NCBI RefSeq assembly: GCF_014851685.1
Contig: NZ_JACVAC010000011.1
Coordinates: forward strand, 124,001 to 188,000
DNA: 64,000 nt
Reading direction: 5' to 3'
From: Pseudomonas sp. PDM05
GTDB lineage: Bacteria; Pseudomonadota; Gammaproteobacteria; Pseudomonadales; Pseudomonadaceae
Below the pieces are notes generated by a model. That model saw only the letters and a program-made list of their open reading frames with translations. It searched no databases and was not told the origin of the DNA. Positions 1 through 8,167 of this stretch are shown here, piece by piece; the first letter of the stretch is position 1; the number at the start of each line of letters is the position of its first letter. The position numbers were made by a program, and so were the translations under genes.

Positions 1-508
1 GGTCCGGGCGGCGGCAGTCGGACACTGCCGAGCCTTCCTTGAGGAATTCCGGGTTGGAGACAATATCGAACTCCAGGTGCCGGCCAGCGAGGTGCAGGGC
101 TTTTTCAATGTGCGCACGCAGGGTGTCGCCGGTGCCGACGGGCACAGTGGATTTTTCCACCAGGATCACTGGGTCGACACGGTGACGGGCCACGGCATCG
201 CCCACCGACAGCACGTATTTCAAGTCCGCCGAGCCGTCTTCGTCCGAGGGCGTACCCACGGCGATAAACAACACTTCGCCGTGTTCGACCGCGAGTTTTT
301 CGTCATGGGTAAAGTGCAGCCGCCCGCTTTCCAGGTTTTCCTTGACCATCGCCGCCAGCCCCGGCTCAAAGATGGTCACATGGCCCTTTTGCAGCGACTC
401 GACCTTGTTCTTGTCGACGTCCATGCAGATGACATCGTGACCGACTTCGGCCAATACGGTGGCCTGCACCAGACCGACGTAACCACTACCAAATACACTG
501 ATTTTCAT
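1..508 (-). CDS. ugd: UDP-glucose 6-dehydrogenase, N-terminal part (runs off the left edge)
   Basis: Oxidises UDP-glucose to UDP-glucuronate with two NAD+, the first step towards UDP-L-Ara4N for lipid A modification. The visible 169 codons start MKISVFGSGYVGLV, the Rossmann GxGxxG nucleotide-binding loop, followed by the conserved EVGHDV, GTPSDEDGSADL and STVPVGT segments of the UDP-glucose/GDP-mannose dehydrogenase family. The catalytic cysteine region lies outside the window. The ATG at 506-508 overlaps the arnF stop codon, so ugd is the last translationally coupled gene of the arn operon, as in other pseudomonads. Confidence 0.95.
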   Translation of the reverse strand, partial: MKISVFGSGYVGLVQATVLAEVGHDVICMDVDKNKVESLQKGHVTIFEPGLAAMVKENLESGRLHFTHDEKLAVEHGEVLFIAVGTPSDEDGSADLKYVLSVGDAVARHRVDPVILVEKSTVPVGTGDTLRAHIEKALHLAGRHLEFDIVSNPEFLKEGSAVSDCRRPD

Positions 509-906
509 GGGGCATTCCTGGAGCTTGCGGGGCTAGCACGGTGGGAGTTGATAACCAGAACTCCGAGGATGACCAGCGCCACCCCCAGGGTTTTTGAAAG
601 CGAAAAATGTTCGTTGAACACCGGCAGGCTGGCCGCCAGCAGGTACACCAGGGCGTAGCTGATGCTCAGCAATGAATAGGCACGGCCCAGGGGCAGGTGC
701 TTGAGCGCGCCGAGCCAGCAGAGCATCGACAGCGCATAGGCGAAGATCGCCAGGATCACCACGCCCAGGGCACCGAGATCGATCGGCGTGCTCAGCCATT
801 CGTGGGGCAGCGGCAGGCGCGTCATGCTCCAGCGCATGCCCAACTGGGCCGCGCTGACCAGGCCGACGCTGGCCAAGGCCAGGGCAAAACCACGCACGCG
901 GCTCAT
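505..906 (-). CDS. arnF: Undecaprenyl-phosphate-Ara4N flippase subunit ArnF
   Basis: One of two small-multidrug-resistance-like subunits thought to flip 4-amino-4-deoxy-L-arabinose-phosphoundecaprenol across the inner membrane. The product is about 133 residues with four hydrophobic segments, starting MSRVRGFALALASVGLVSAA; the ATG at 904-906 is preferred over the upstream start that would add 18 cysteine-rich residues overlapping arnE. The motif GRAYSLLSISYALVYL is typical of the family. It overlaps arnE by 4 nt and ugd by 4 nt, within the arn operon. Confidence 0.9.
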   Translation of the reverse strand: MSRVRGFALALASVGLVSAAQLGMRWSMTRLPLPHEWLSTPIDLGALGVVILAIFAYALSMLCWLGALKHLPLGRAYSLLSISYALVYLLAASLPVFNEHFSLSKTLGVALVILGVLVINSHRASPASSRNAP

Positions 907-1250
907 ACCTGACGCCCCAGCAGCACAACACCAGCAATCACCAGCGCCACGCCGAACCAATGGCGGCCATCGATGGGTTCATGAAAGACAAAACGTGCCA
1001 CCAGCGTGACCAGCACAAAGTTCAGGCTGAGCATCGGGTAGGCGATACCGACTTCCAGGCGCTGCAACACCAGCAACCACACCAGCAGGCCCAGACCCAG
1101 ACACACCAATGCGGCCCACAGCCACGGCGAGCGTAGTTTCAGCGCCCAACCGTCCGGCAGGTCGCGCCAGCTTTCCACGGCGAATTTTTGCGAGACCTGG
1201 CCCATGCACGTGAGCAGGCAGGCGGTCAATAACAGAAGCAGGGTGATCAT
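903..1250 (-). CDS. arnE: Undecaprenyl-phosphate-Ara4N flippase subunit ArnE
   Basis: The SMR-like partner of ArnF in the inner membrane flippase. The protein is 115 residues with four predicted transmembrane helices; the GIAYPMLSLNFVLVTL segment matches the EamA/SMR fold also seen in ArnF. Its ATG overlaps the arnT stop (1247-1250) in an ATGA arrangement, so it is translationally coupled. Identification rests on hydropathy, size and its fixed position between arnT and arnF. Confidence 0.9.
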   Translation of the reverse strand: MITLLLLLTACLLTCMGQVSQKFAVESWRDLPDGWALKLRSPWLWAALVCLGLGLLVWLLVLQRLEVGIAYPMLSLNFVLVTLVARFVFHEPIDGRHWFGVALVIAGVVLLGRQV

Positions 1251-2902
1251 GGAGCAACCTGTGGGAAGATCAGAATCACGATGTTGCCTTGTTCAAAGCG
1301 CTGGCCGTCGTCTGGCAGCAGTGCAACTTCGGCGATTTCGTCGTCACCTTTAACGCGCATCACCACGCCGACCGGACCTTGTTTGCGCGCATCGCTCATC
1401 CATGCCTGGACCTGCGTGGTGTCGACCTTATGACGAGTCGCATCCGGGTAGGTGAGGCCGTATTTGACTTCGCCGACGGTGTTGTAGAGCGTCACGTCCG
1501 GCCGCGCCAGGCGCCAGGACAGGGCCGATGCCGCACCCAGGTCATTGCTCAGCAGTGCCGTGGCCGGCCGCAGGGCTTGCAGGTGATCGATGATGAATTG
1601 GTCCGGGGTCTTGTTGTAGACCACCGAATGGGGCAGTGCGGCGGGCACCAGTGCCACCAGCAACCAACTGCCGAGCACCGGTGCGGCCCACAGTTTCAGC
1701 GGGCGCGCTGCCTGCAACAGGTTGGCAATGATCCAGCCGAACAGGAACACGAACACCAGCACCAGGCTAAGGGTTTCCTGGCCCGGTTCGTACACCGGCT
1801 TCTTCAATTGGAACCACGTGAGTGCCAGCAACGCGACGATGCCCACCACCAGGTTCAACCAACCGTTGATGCGCAGTGCGCGGCCGCGGCCCTCGGCGAG
1901 TTTGTCGGCCAGGGTCGAGCCCATCAACAAGGCCAGCGGCAACAGGCACGGCATGATGTAAGAAGGCAGCTTGCCCTTGGCCAGGCTGAAGAACGCCAGA
2001 GGCATCAGTAGCCACAACAGCAGGAACGCGGTTTTCGGCAGGCGTTTTTGCAACCAAGCCTGTTTCAGGGTGGATGGCAGCAGCGCAACCCACGGCAGCG
2101 AGAACGCCACCAGCAGCGGCAAGTAGTACCAGAACGGCTCGGCATGCTGGGCATCTTCACCGGCAAAGCGTTGGATATGCTCGTGCCAGAAGAAGAAGTT
2201 CCAGTAGTCAGGCTCTTGCAGGTGCACCGCCAACGCCCACGGCAGGCTGACCACAACCGCTACCACCACGGCCACCAGGCCGTAGCCCAGCAGTTCACGC
2301 AAACGTTTCTGCCAGATGGCATAGGGCAGGGCGATCAGCACGGGTAGCAGCCAGGCCAGGAAGCCCTTGGTCATGAAGCCCATGCCACAGGCCAAACCCA
2401 ACAACGCCCAGGAGGCCAAGCGGCCATTGCGCGTGGTGCTGTCGAAGCAGTACCACAAGGCCACGCCGGTCAGGTTGACCCAGAAGGTGAACTGCGGATC
2501 GAGGTTGGCATAACCGCCGAGGGCCGCGACGCTGACAAAACTCATGTACAGCACGCTGCTGACCAGGCTTTTCTGCGGATCATTCCACAGCCGGCGCGAC
2601 ACCAGGTACACCAGCAGGATGCTCAGGCCGGTGCTCAACGCCGAGGCGAAACGCACGCCGAACAGGTTCTGCCCGAAGATCGCCTGGCCCAGCGCGATCA
2701 TCCAGTAGCCCGCCGCCGGTTTTTCAAAGTAGCGGATGCCCATGAAGTGCGGCGATGCCCACTTGCCGGTCAGCAGCATTTCCTGGCTGATCTGGGCGTA
2801 GCGGGTTTCGTCCGGGATCCACAGGCCATGGGTAGCCAGCGGCAACAGGTAGAACACACCAAAGGCCAACAGCAACAGAGGCAATGCCAGACGCCGGATC
2901 AT
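1247..2902 (-). CDS. arnT: Lipid A Ara4N transferase ArnT (GT83)
   Basis: Integral-membrane glycosyltransferase that moves L-Ara4N from undecaprenyl phosphate to lipid A phosphates on the periplasmic face, giving polymyxin and cationic-peptide resistance. The 551-residue protein begins MIRRLALPLLLLAFGVFYLLP and has about 12 hydrophobic segments. The first periplasmic loop carries WIPDETRYAQIS, with the acidic motif of the PMT/GT83 family, followed by YFEKPAAGYWM. The ATG at 2900-2902 overlaps the arnD stop; the ORF extends 7 codons further upstream but only this ATG gives the usual ATGA coupling. The soluble C-terminal region (about residues 430-551) also fits ArnT. Confidence 0.95.
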   Translation of the reverse strand: MIRRLALPLLLLAFGVFYLLPLATHGLWIPDETRYAQISQEMLLTGKWASPHFMGIRYFEKPAAGYWMIALGQAIFGQNLFGVRFASALSTGLSILLVYLVSRRLWNDPQKSLVSSVLYMSFVSVAALGGYANLDPQFTFWVNLTGVALWYCFDSTTRNGRLASWALLGLACGMGFMTKGFLAWLLPVLIALPYAIWQKRLRELLGYGLVAVVVAVVVSLPWALAVHLQEPDYWNFFFWHEHIQRFAGEDAQHAEPFWYYLPLLVAFSLPWVALLPSTLKQAWLQKRLPKTAFLLLWLLMPLAFFSLAKGKLPSYIMPCLLPLALLMGSTLADKLAEGRGRALRINGWLNLVVGIVALLALTWFQLKKPVYEPGQETLSLVLVFVFLFGWIIANLLQAARPLKLWAAPVLGSWLLVALVPAALPHSVVYNKTPDQFIIDHLQALRPATALLSNDLGAASALSWRLARPDVTLYNTVGEVKYGLTYPDATRHKVDTTQVQAWMSDARKQGPVGVVMRVKGDDEIAEVALLPDDGQRFEQGNIVILIFPQVAP

Positions 2903-3783
2903 GCCTGCTGCACTCCGAGCCAACCCTCACGGCCGGGCAAGGCGCCGCGCACCAGCTGTTGCTGGGGCAGGGTGGTCAGGTCCGCAGGCAACAAATCGCC
3001 CAAGGGTTTGAAGTCGATGCCGCGCTGCCCTGCCTGGGCGAGCAATTGGCGAAAATCGTTGGCCATCAGAATCCCTTCTACTTCTGCGTGGATCGTGTAG
3101 ACGTTCAGCTTCGACTCGGCAAAGCGGTCAAGGATGAACCCATTGAAATCCTTGGCAGCCACCACCGGCCCGACGACTTCGTCGAAGGTCGGCAGGTCTA
3201 CCGGAATTTGTGGAGTGCCCGCGCTGCCATCGGCCAGTGTCGGCCTGAACAGGCTGGTGCCCCGGCAATCGCTGTTGTAGCGAAAGTTGAAACCTTGCTT
3301 GGCTTGCACCACACGTTCATCGGCGCGCCAACCGGCGGCGGCGGAACAGTCGATGCGCTCCCCGAGGATGTCGCTGAGGGTGTCGACGCCCCGGCGGATC
3401 TGCTCCACCAACTGCGCCTCGCTCCAGCGCCCGGTATTGGCCTGCCAGCCGTGGTGATCCCAGGCGTGCAGGCCGACTTCATGCCCGGCGGCCTTGGCCT
3501 GGCGCATCAAATGCCCCAGGTCGCGGCCAATCGGCTTGCCCGGCCAGGCGGTGCCGGCCAGCAAGATGTCCAGGCCATACAGGCCGACCGCATTGGAACG
3601 CAGCATTTTCCACAGGAACTGCGGGCGGATCAGGCGCCACAAGTGGCGCCCCATGTTGTCCGGCCCAACGCTGAAGAAGAACGTCGCCTTTACCCCCGCT
3701 TCATCCAGGGATTCGAGCAACCGCGGCACACCTTCACGGGTGCCACGGTAGGTGTCGACGTCAATGCGAAGACCTGCCTGCAT
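2899..3783 (-). CDS. arnD: 4-deoxy-4-formamido-L-arabinose-phosphoundecaprenol deformylase
   Basis: NodB-type polysaccharide deacetylase fold enzyme that removes the formyl group from undecaprenyl-phosphate-Ara4FN, making the pathway irreversible. In the 294-residue product, the first catalytic motif is seen as RIDVDTYRGT (metal/base aspartates) and the second as HEVGLHAWDHHGW (metal histidines). The gene overlaps arnA (stop/start TGATG at 3781-3785) and arnT. Length and motif order match ArnD; no irregularity seen. Confidence 0.95.
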   Translation of the reverse strand: MQAGLRIDVDTYRGTREGVPRLLESLDEAGVKATFFFSVGPDNMGRHLWRLIRPQFLWKMLRSNAVGLYGLDILLAGTAWPGKPIGRDLGHLMRQAKAAGHEVGLHAWDHHGWQANTGRWSEAQLVEQIRRGVDTLSDILGERIDCSAAAGWRADERVVQAKQGFNFRYNSDCRGTSLFRPTLADGSAGTPQIPVDLPTFDEVVGPVVAAKDFNGFILDRFAESKLNVYTIHAEVEGILMANDFRQLLAQAGQRGIDFKPLGDLLPADLTTLPQQQLVRGALPGREGWLGVQQA

Positions 3784-5774
3784 CAGCGCTTGTCCGCGAT
3801 TTCGAGCATGGCTTCCTTGAGGAAGAAGTCCAGGGTGTTGCCGATGGTTTCGCTCATCTCAACGGTTGGCTCCCAGTTCAGCAGGCGCTTGGCGTTTTCG
3901 ATGCTTGGCTTGCGGTGCGCCACGTCCTGGTAGCCAGTGCCGTAGAACGCCTTGCTTTCCACGTCGCGGAAACCGGCGAACGGCGGGAAGTTGCCGCGCA
4001 GTGGGTGGGCTTCGAACTGGCGCAACAGCTCTTCGCCCAGTTGACGGATGCTGGCTTCGTTTTCCGGGTTGCCGATGTTGATCACCTGGCCGTCGCACAC
4101 GCCGTTGTCGTTGTCGATGATGCGTGCCAGTGCTTCGATGCCGTCGGCGATGTCAGTGAAGCAACGTTTCTGCTCGCCACCGTCGAACAGACGGATTGGC
4201 GTGCCTTCCACCAGGTTGAGGATCAACTGGGTGATGGCGCGGGAGCTGCCGATACGGGCCGAGTCCAGGCGGTCGAGGCGTGGGCCCATCCAGTTGAATG
4301 GACGGAACAGGGTGAATTTCAGGCCCTTGTCGCCGTAGGCCCAGATCACGCGGTCCAGCAGTTGCTTGGAGACCGAGTAGATCCAGCGTTGCTTGTTGAC
4401 CGGGCCGACCACCAGGTTGGAGGTGTCTTCGTCGAAGTACTGGTCCTGGCACATGCCGTAGACCTCGGAGGTCGACGGGAAGATCACGCGCTTGTTGTAC
4501 TTGACGCAGTAGCGCACCAGCTTGAGGTTTTCCTCGAAGTCCAGTTCAAACACGCGCAGCGGGTTGCGGGTGTATTCGATTGGGGTGGCGATGGCCACCA
4601 GCGGCAGGACCACGTCGCATTTCTTGATGTGGTACTCGATCCACTCGGTGTGGATGCTGATGTCGCCTTCCACATAGTGGAAGTTCGGGTGGCTGCGCAG
4701 GCGCTCGATGGCGTCGGAGCCGATGTCCAGGCCGTAGATCTCGTAGCGATCGTCACGCAGCAGGCGCTCGGACAGGTGGTTACCGATGAAACCGTTCACA
4801 CCCAGGATCAGTACCCGGGTACGACGCGGCTTGCGGCCGGACTCGGCGCCGCGCAGTACAGAGCCATCGACCAGGCCCAGTTCGTCGGCCAGGGATGGGC
4901 CGGCCAGGTACAGGCCGTTCTCGTTGCGCTGGCCGAACTTGACCACCAGGGAGTCTTCACCGCAGGCGATGCGCAGCGGGTTGACGCTGATCACGCGACC
5001 TGGGGCGAGGCCTTCATTGCCCTTGACCACCTCGGCTTGCCACACGATCAGCTTGTGCTCGCCCACGGCGCAGAAGGCGCCTGGGTAAGGTTGGGTCACG
5101 GCACGGACCAGGTTGAACAGTTGTTCAGCGGGTTTTTTCCAGTCCAGCTTGCCATCGGCGGCGGTGCGGCGGCCGAAGTAGGTGGCCTGGCTTTCGTCCT
5201 GGGCGGTTTCGCTCAGTTTGCCGGCGGCCAGTTGCGGCAGGGCGTCGCGCAGCAGGTTGGTGGCGGCATCACGCAGTTTGGCGTGCAGGCTCAGGCCGGT
5301 GTCGGTGCGCTCGATGAGCACTTTTTGCTGGGCCAGGATTGCGCCGGCATCGGCACGCTTGACCATGCGGTGCAGGGTCACGCCGGTTTCGGTTTCGCCG
5401 TTGACCAGGACCCAGTTGGCCGGTGCGCGGCCACGATATTTCGGCAGCAGCGAGCCGTGCAGGTTGAACGCGCCTTTGCTGGCAGTGGCCAACAGCGGCT
5501 CGCTCAGCAGGTTGCGGTAATAGAAGGAGAAGATGTACTCCGGGTTCAGCTTGGCGATGCGCTCGATCCACAACGGGTGGTTGGCGTCTTCCGGTGCGTG
5601 TACCGGGATGCCGTTGCGGGCGCAGAGTTGGGCGACGGAACCGTAGAAATTGTTTTCCTTGGGATCATCGGCGTGGGTGAACACCGCCGCAATGTCGTAG
5701 CCGGCAGTCAGCAGGGCTTCAATACCTGCACAGCCAATATCGTGGTATGCGAAGACAACGGCTTTTGAATTCAT
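3783..5774 (-). CDS. arnA: Bifunctional UDP-Ara4N formyltransferase / UDP-glucuronate oxidative decarboxylase
   Basis: The 663-residue two-domain enzyme both makes UDP-Ara4O from UDP-glucuronate (C-terminal domain) and N-formylates UDP-Ara4N (N-terminal domain). Residues 1-300 show the formyltransferase motif NLHGSLLPKYRGRAP with catalytic Asn/His. The Rossmann GVNGFIGNHLSERLL near residue 325 begins the SDR decarboxylase, followed by STSEVYG and the YSVSKQ catalytic Tyr-x3-Lys. It overlaps arnC (ATGA at 5771-5774) and arnD. It depends on ArnB to aminate the UDP-Ara4O intermediate, yet no arnB is adjacent here. Confidence 0.96.
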   Translation of the reverse strand: MNSKAVVFAYHDIGCAGIEALLTAGYDIAAVFTHADDPKENNFYGSVAQLCARNGIPVHAPEDANHPLWIERIAKLNPEYIFSFYYRNLLSEPLLATASKGAFNLHGSLLPKYRGRAPANWVLVNGETETGVTLHRMVKRADAGAILAQQKVLIERTDTGLSLHAKLRDAATNLLRDALPQLAAGKLSETAQDESQATYFGRRTAADGKLDWKKPAEQLFNLVRAVTQPYPGAFCAVGEHKLIVWQAEVVKGNEGLAPGRVISVNPLRIACGEDSLVVKFGQRNENGLYLAGPSLADELGLVDGSVLRGAESGRKPRRTRVLILGVNGFIGNHLSERLLRDDRYEIYGLDIGSDAIERLRSHPNFHYVEGDISIHTEWIEYHIKKCDVVLPLVAIATPIEYTRNPLRVFELDFEENLKLVRYCVKYNKRVIFPSTSEVYGMCQDQYFDEDTSNLVVGPVNKQRWIYSVSKQLLDRVIWAYGDKGLKFTLFRPFNWMGPRLDRLDSARIGSSRAITQLILNLVEGTPIRLFDGGEQKRCFTDIADGIEALARIIDNDNGVCDGQVINIGNPENEASIRQLGEELLRQFEAHPLRGNFPPFAGFRDVESKAFYGTGYQDVAHRKPSIENAKRLLNWEPTVEMSETIGNTLDFFLKEAMLEIADKR

Positions 5775-6808
5775 GACGAAACCTGATCGGAAGGAGAAGT
5801 AGAAGTGGTATGGGAGGACACCAGGCCGTCAACGACGACGACGGGGGCCGGTGCTGCCGGGGTGTTGCGCAGCACTTTTTCGATAAAGAAGCGTGGGCGG
5901 GCGCGCACATCGCTGTACATGCGGCCCAGGTATTCACCCAAGAGCCCCATGCCGATGAACTGGCCACCGGTGAACATGAACAGCACCGCGAACAATACGA
6001 ACATGCCATCGCCGGCCCATTGGGCGCCGAAGGCCAGGCGCAGCACGATCAACGCGAGGGCGAACAGCAGGCCAAGGCCGGCCAGGCTGAAACCGACGAT
6101 CGACAGCAGGCGCAGCGGGGTGGTGGTCATGCAGGTCAGCAGGTCGAACATCAGGCTGATCAGGCGCATGGCGCTGTATTTGGATTCGCCGTGTTCACGC
6201 TCGGCGTGGTGCACCAGGATTTCCGTGGTGTGCCGGGCAAAGCCGTTGGCCAGGATCGGGATAAAGGTGCTGCGTTCACGGCAGGCGAGCATGGCGTCGA
6301 CAATCGTGCGGCGGTAGGCGCGCAGCATGCAGCCGTAGTCGCTCATGGCCACGCCGGTAGAGCGCTGTACCGCGAGGTTGATCAGGCGCGACGGCCAGCG
6401 GCGGAAGGCCGAGTCCTGACGATTGTTGCGCACGGTGGCAACCACGTCGTAACCCAGGGCGGCTTGCTCCACCAGGCGCGGGATCTCTTCAGGCGGGTTT
6501 TGCAGGTCGGCGTCGAGGGTGATCACCACCTCGCCCCGGCACTGCTCGAAACCGGCCATGATCGCCGCGTGCTGGCCGTAGTTGCGATTGAGGATTACCG
6601 CAACCACGTTGCTGCCATCTTCGGCGGCTGCGTCTTCGAGCATTTGGGCGGATTTGTCGCGGCTACCGTCATCCACCAGGATGATTTCGTATTCGTAAGC
6701 CAGTTGCTTGCACGCAGCGGTCGTGCGACGCAGCAACTCAGGCAGGCTCTCTTGTTCGTTGTAGACCGGGATAACGATCGACACACAATGAATAGGGTAG
6801 GGTTTCAA
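5771..6808 (-). CDS. arnC: Undecaprenyl-phosphate Ara4FN transferase
   Basis: GT2-family membrane-anchored transferase that loads formylated L-Ara4N from UDP onto undecaprenyl phosphate at the cytoplasmic face. The 345-residue product has the GT-A motif VSIVIPVYNEQESL, the DDGSRD and DADLQNPP nucleotide/metal motifs, and two transmembrane helices after residue 235, then a short tail rich in Val/Ser. The only in-frame start is TTG at 6806-6808, because a TAG lies 12 codons upstream; a GAGG sequence sits about 9 nt before it. It is the first gene of the operon here, a place usually held by arnB. Confidence 0.94.
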   Translation of the reverse strand: MKPYPIHCVSIVIPVYNEQESLPELLRRTTAACKQLAYEYEIILVDDGSRDKSAQMLEDAAAEDGSNVVAVILNRNYGQHAAIMAGFEQCRGEVVITLDADLQNPPEEIPRLVEQAALGYDVVATVRNNRQDSAFRRWPSRLINLAVQRSTGVAMSDYGCMLRAYRRTIVDAMLACRERSTFIPILANGFARHTTEILVHHAEREHGESKYSAMRLISLMFDLLTCMTTTPLRLLSIVGFSLAGLGLLFALALIVLRLAFGAQWAGDGMFVLFAVLFMFTGGQFIGMGLLGEYLGRMYSDVRARPRFFIEKVLRNTPAAPAPVVVVDGLVSSHTTSTSPSDQVSS

Positions 6809-7252
6809 AGATTCATGACCTCGGGGCTAGAGCAACTTGGAACGTGAAAACAGCAGTCATCAGTGGCGGGCAGCGCCGTGCCTGACTTGACACTAGGTGG
6901 AGTGGCGTATTCATTCGACTTTCCTGAGACGGCGTGGGGTCTTCCATGGAGGCGGTTAAAGTAAAGCTCATAAAACGCAAAGGTAAAGGGGAATCAACAG
7001 GTTAGTCGGGGAAGTCGCGGTTCGCTCTCAAGTCCTGAAGCCAAGATTAAGCGCAAAAATGTGCAACGAATATGAAAGGCATATGAAAAACTCGTTTATT
7101 TGACAGGTAGACAGCCCGTGTTCAGCTAGAAGATCCACACACCGCGCCAAGCGCTCGCGTGTGGGGGCCCGTAACCGATTTTATTCAACAATCTTCTCTG
7201 CAATACCCCCCAAGTGCCGGTAAAGTAAGCGCTCTCTTGCCAGGGTAATCGG
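6809..7252. promoter_or_regulatory. Intergenic region holding the arn operon promoter
   Basis: This 444-bp gap separates the divergent arnC and the 7253 gene and must hold both promoters. On the minus strand two copies of TTTCATAT lie 11 bp apart (7070-7077 and 7081-7088 on the plus strand as ATATGAAA), the one-turn spacing used by OmpR/PhoB-family response regulators such as PmrA, PhoP, ParR or CprR, which control arn operons in pseudomonads. No arnB remnant was found in any frame. The regulator assignment is inference. Confidence 0.45.
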
Positions 7253-8059
7253 ATGAATAGCGTGCAGCTTTTACGGCCAGTGTTGATGGGGTTGTTGATG
7301 ACCGTGGCGTGTGTCACGACGGTGCGGGCCGATGCTGGGGTAGCGCTGACCAGCATTGAGCAACTGCCGGATGGAGTCGAAGTGCGCGGCAAGCAGATCG
7401 CCGCGTACACATGGGACGATCGCCAGGGCAAAAACCTGCTGGTACTCGCCGAGCAACTCAGCGAGCGCGACGACGATGGCACCCAATCGGCATTTGTCTA
7501 TGCCGCGCAATATTTGCTCGATGGCAACCGGCCCAAGCGCGTGTGGATGCTCTACGACGATGTGCAGCATTGCGAATTCGACGCGGCGCTACGCTTCGAC
7601 CGGGACGCCACCAAGGTCACCGACCTGGCCGGTGATGGCATCACCCAGGCCACCGTGGGTTATTCGCGTACCTGCACCAGTGACGTGAGCCCCAACGAAT
7701 TCAAGCTGATCATGCACGTGGGCAAATCCCAGAAATACCGCCTGCGCGGCGTCGACCGCTATGGCGCCAGTTGGTGGGACGAGGAGGCCGGCGCACTGCG
7801 CGGCATGCCGCTGCCCAAGGATTGCAGTGTGGCCGCCCAGCAGGCGCTGGTCAGCCAGTACAAGGAGCAGGGCACCGAATTGCCGCTGCCGGGTTGCTAC
7901 AGCGAAGAAAAAGACTTCGCCAAGGCCCCCGAGGCGTACCTGACCTTCATGCGCCAACACTGGTTTGCCCTGATGCAGAAACAGGACACCGAATGGAACC
8001 AGACCCAAACCCAGACCCAGCCGCAAGATTCTGTCGAGGGTGACGACGTCGCGCCGTGA
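7253..8059 (+). CDS. Secreted protein of unknown function
   Basis: A 268-residue protein with a clear Sec signal peptide (hydrophobic core about residues 8-24, cleavage near TTVRADA). The mature part is polar with conserved-looking segments LAGDGITQATVGYSRTC and GGVDRYG-like RLRGVDRYGASWWD, and three or four cysteines suited to periplasmic disulphides. The C-terminus is a low-complexity QTQTQTQPQ tail. It resembles proteins annotated as the M949_RS01915 family of surface polysaccharide biosynthesis, but that link is from memory and not tested. It stands alone, with its own hairpin downstream at 8066-8100. An AGGGTAA ribosome site precedes the ATG. Confidence 0.75.
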   Translation: MNSVQLLRPVLMGLLMTVACVTTVRADAGVALTSIEQLPDGVEVRGKQIAAYTWDDRQGKNLLVLAEQLSERDDDGTQSAFVYAAQYLLDGNRPKRVWMLYDDVQHCEFDAALRFDRDATKVTDLAGDGITQATVGYSRTCTSDVSPNEFKLIMHVGKSQKYRLRGVDRYGASWWDEEAGALRGMPLPKDCSVAAQQALVSQYKEQGTELPLPGCYSEEKDFAKAPEAYLTFMRQHWFALMQKQDTEWNQTQTQTQPQDSVEGDDVAP

Positions 8060-8065
8060 CTTTGT

Positions 8066-8100
8066 GCGAGGGCCGTTGCTGGGTTAGACTCGGCCCTCGC
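8066..8100 (+). terminator. Hairpin after the 7253 gene
   Basis: A 10-bp perfect stem (GCGAGGGCCG at 8066-8075 with CGGCCCTCGC at 8091-8100) around a 15-nt loop lies 7 nt after the stop codon. No strong T tract follows, so it may be a weak terminator or an mRNA 3' end-stabilising hairpin. Confidence 0.5.
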
Positions 8101-8108
8101 CAATTCAC

Positions 8109-8148
8109 TAAATACCTCGATTAAACAATGGCTTGTTCGAGGTATTTA
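8109..8148. repeat. Long interrupted inverted repeat upstream of the recombinase gene
   Basis: Perfect 12-bp arms TAAATACCTCGA (8109-8120) and TCGAGGTATTTA (8137-8148). The interior folds further: AACAA (8124-8128) pairs with TTGTT (8133-8137) around TGGC, so an RNA hairpin would have about 16 bp with a 4-nt bulge. It lies 20 nt before the TTG start of the tyrosine recombinase. It could be a recombinase binding/crossover site, an operator or an attenuating hairpin; sequence alone cannot decide. Confidence 0.6.
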
Positions 8149-8167
8149 ATCCAAAGGCTGATCTATT

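Noticed and set aside
3915..5768. 617-codon open frame on the plus strand
   Set aside because: It lies antisense to arnA, whose protein is clearly recognised; the frame is open because of high third-position GC.
6813..6947. 44-codon frame upstream of arnC that could be a leader peptide
   Set aside because: No ribosome-binding sequence before its ATG and no attenuator-like hairpin after it.
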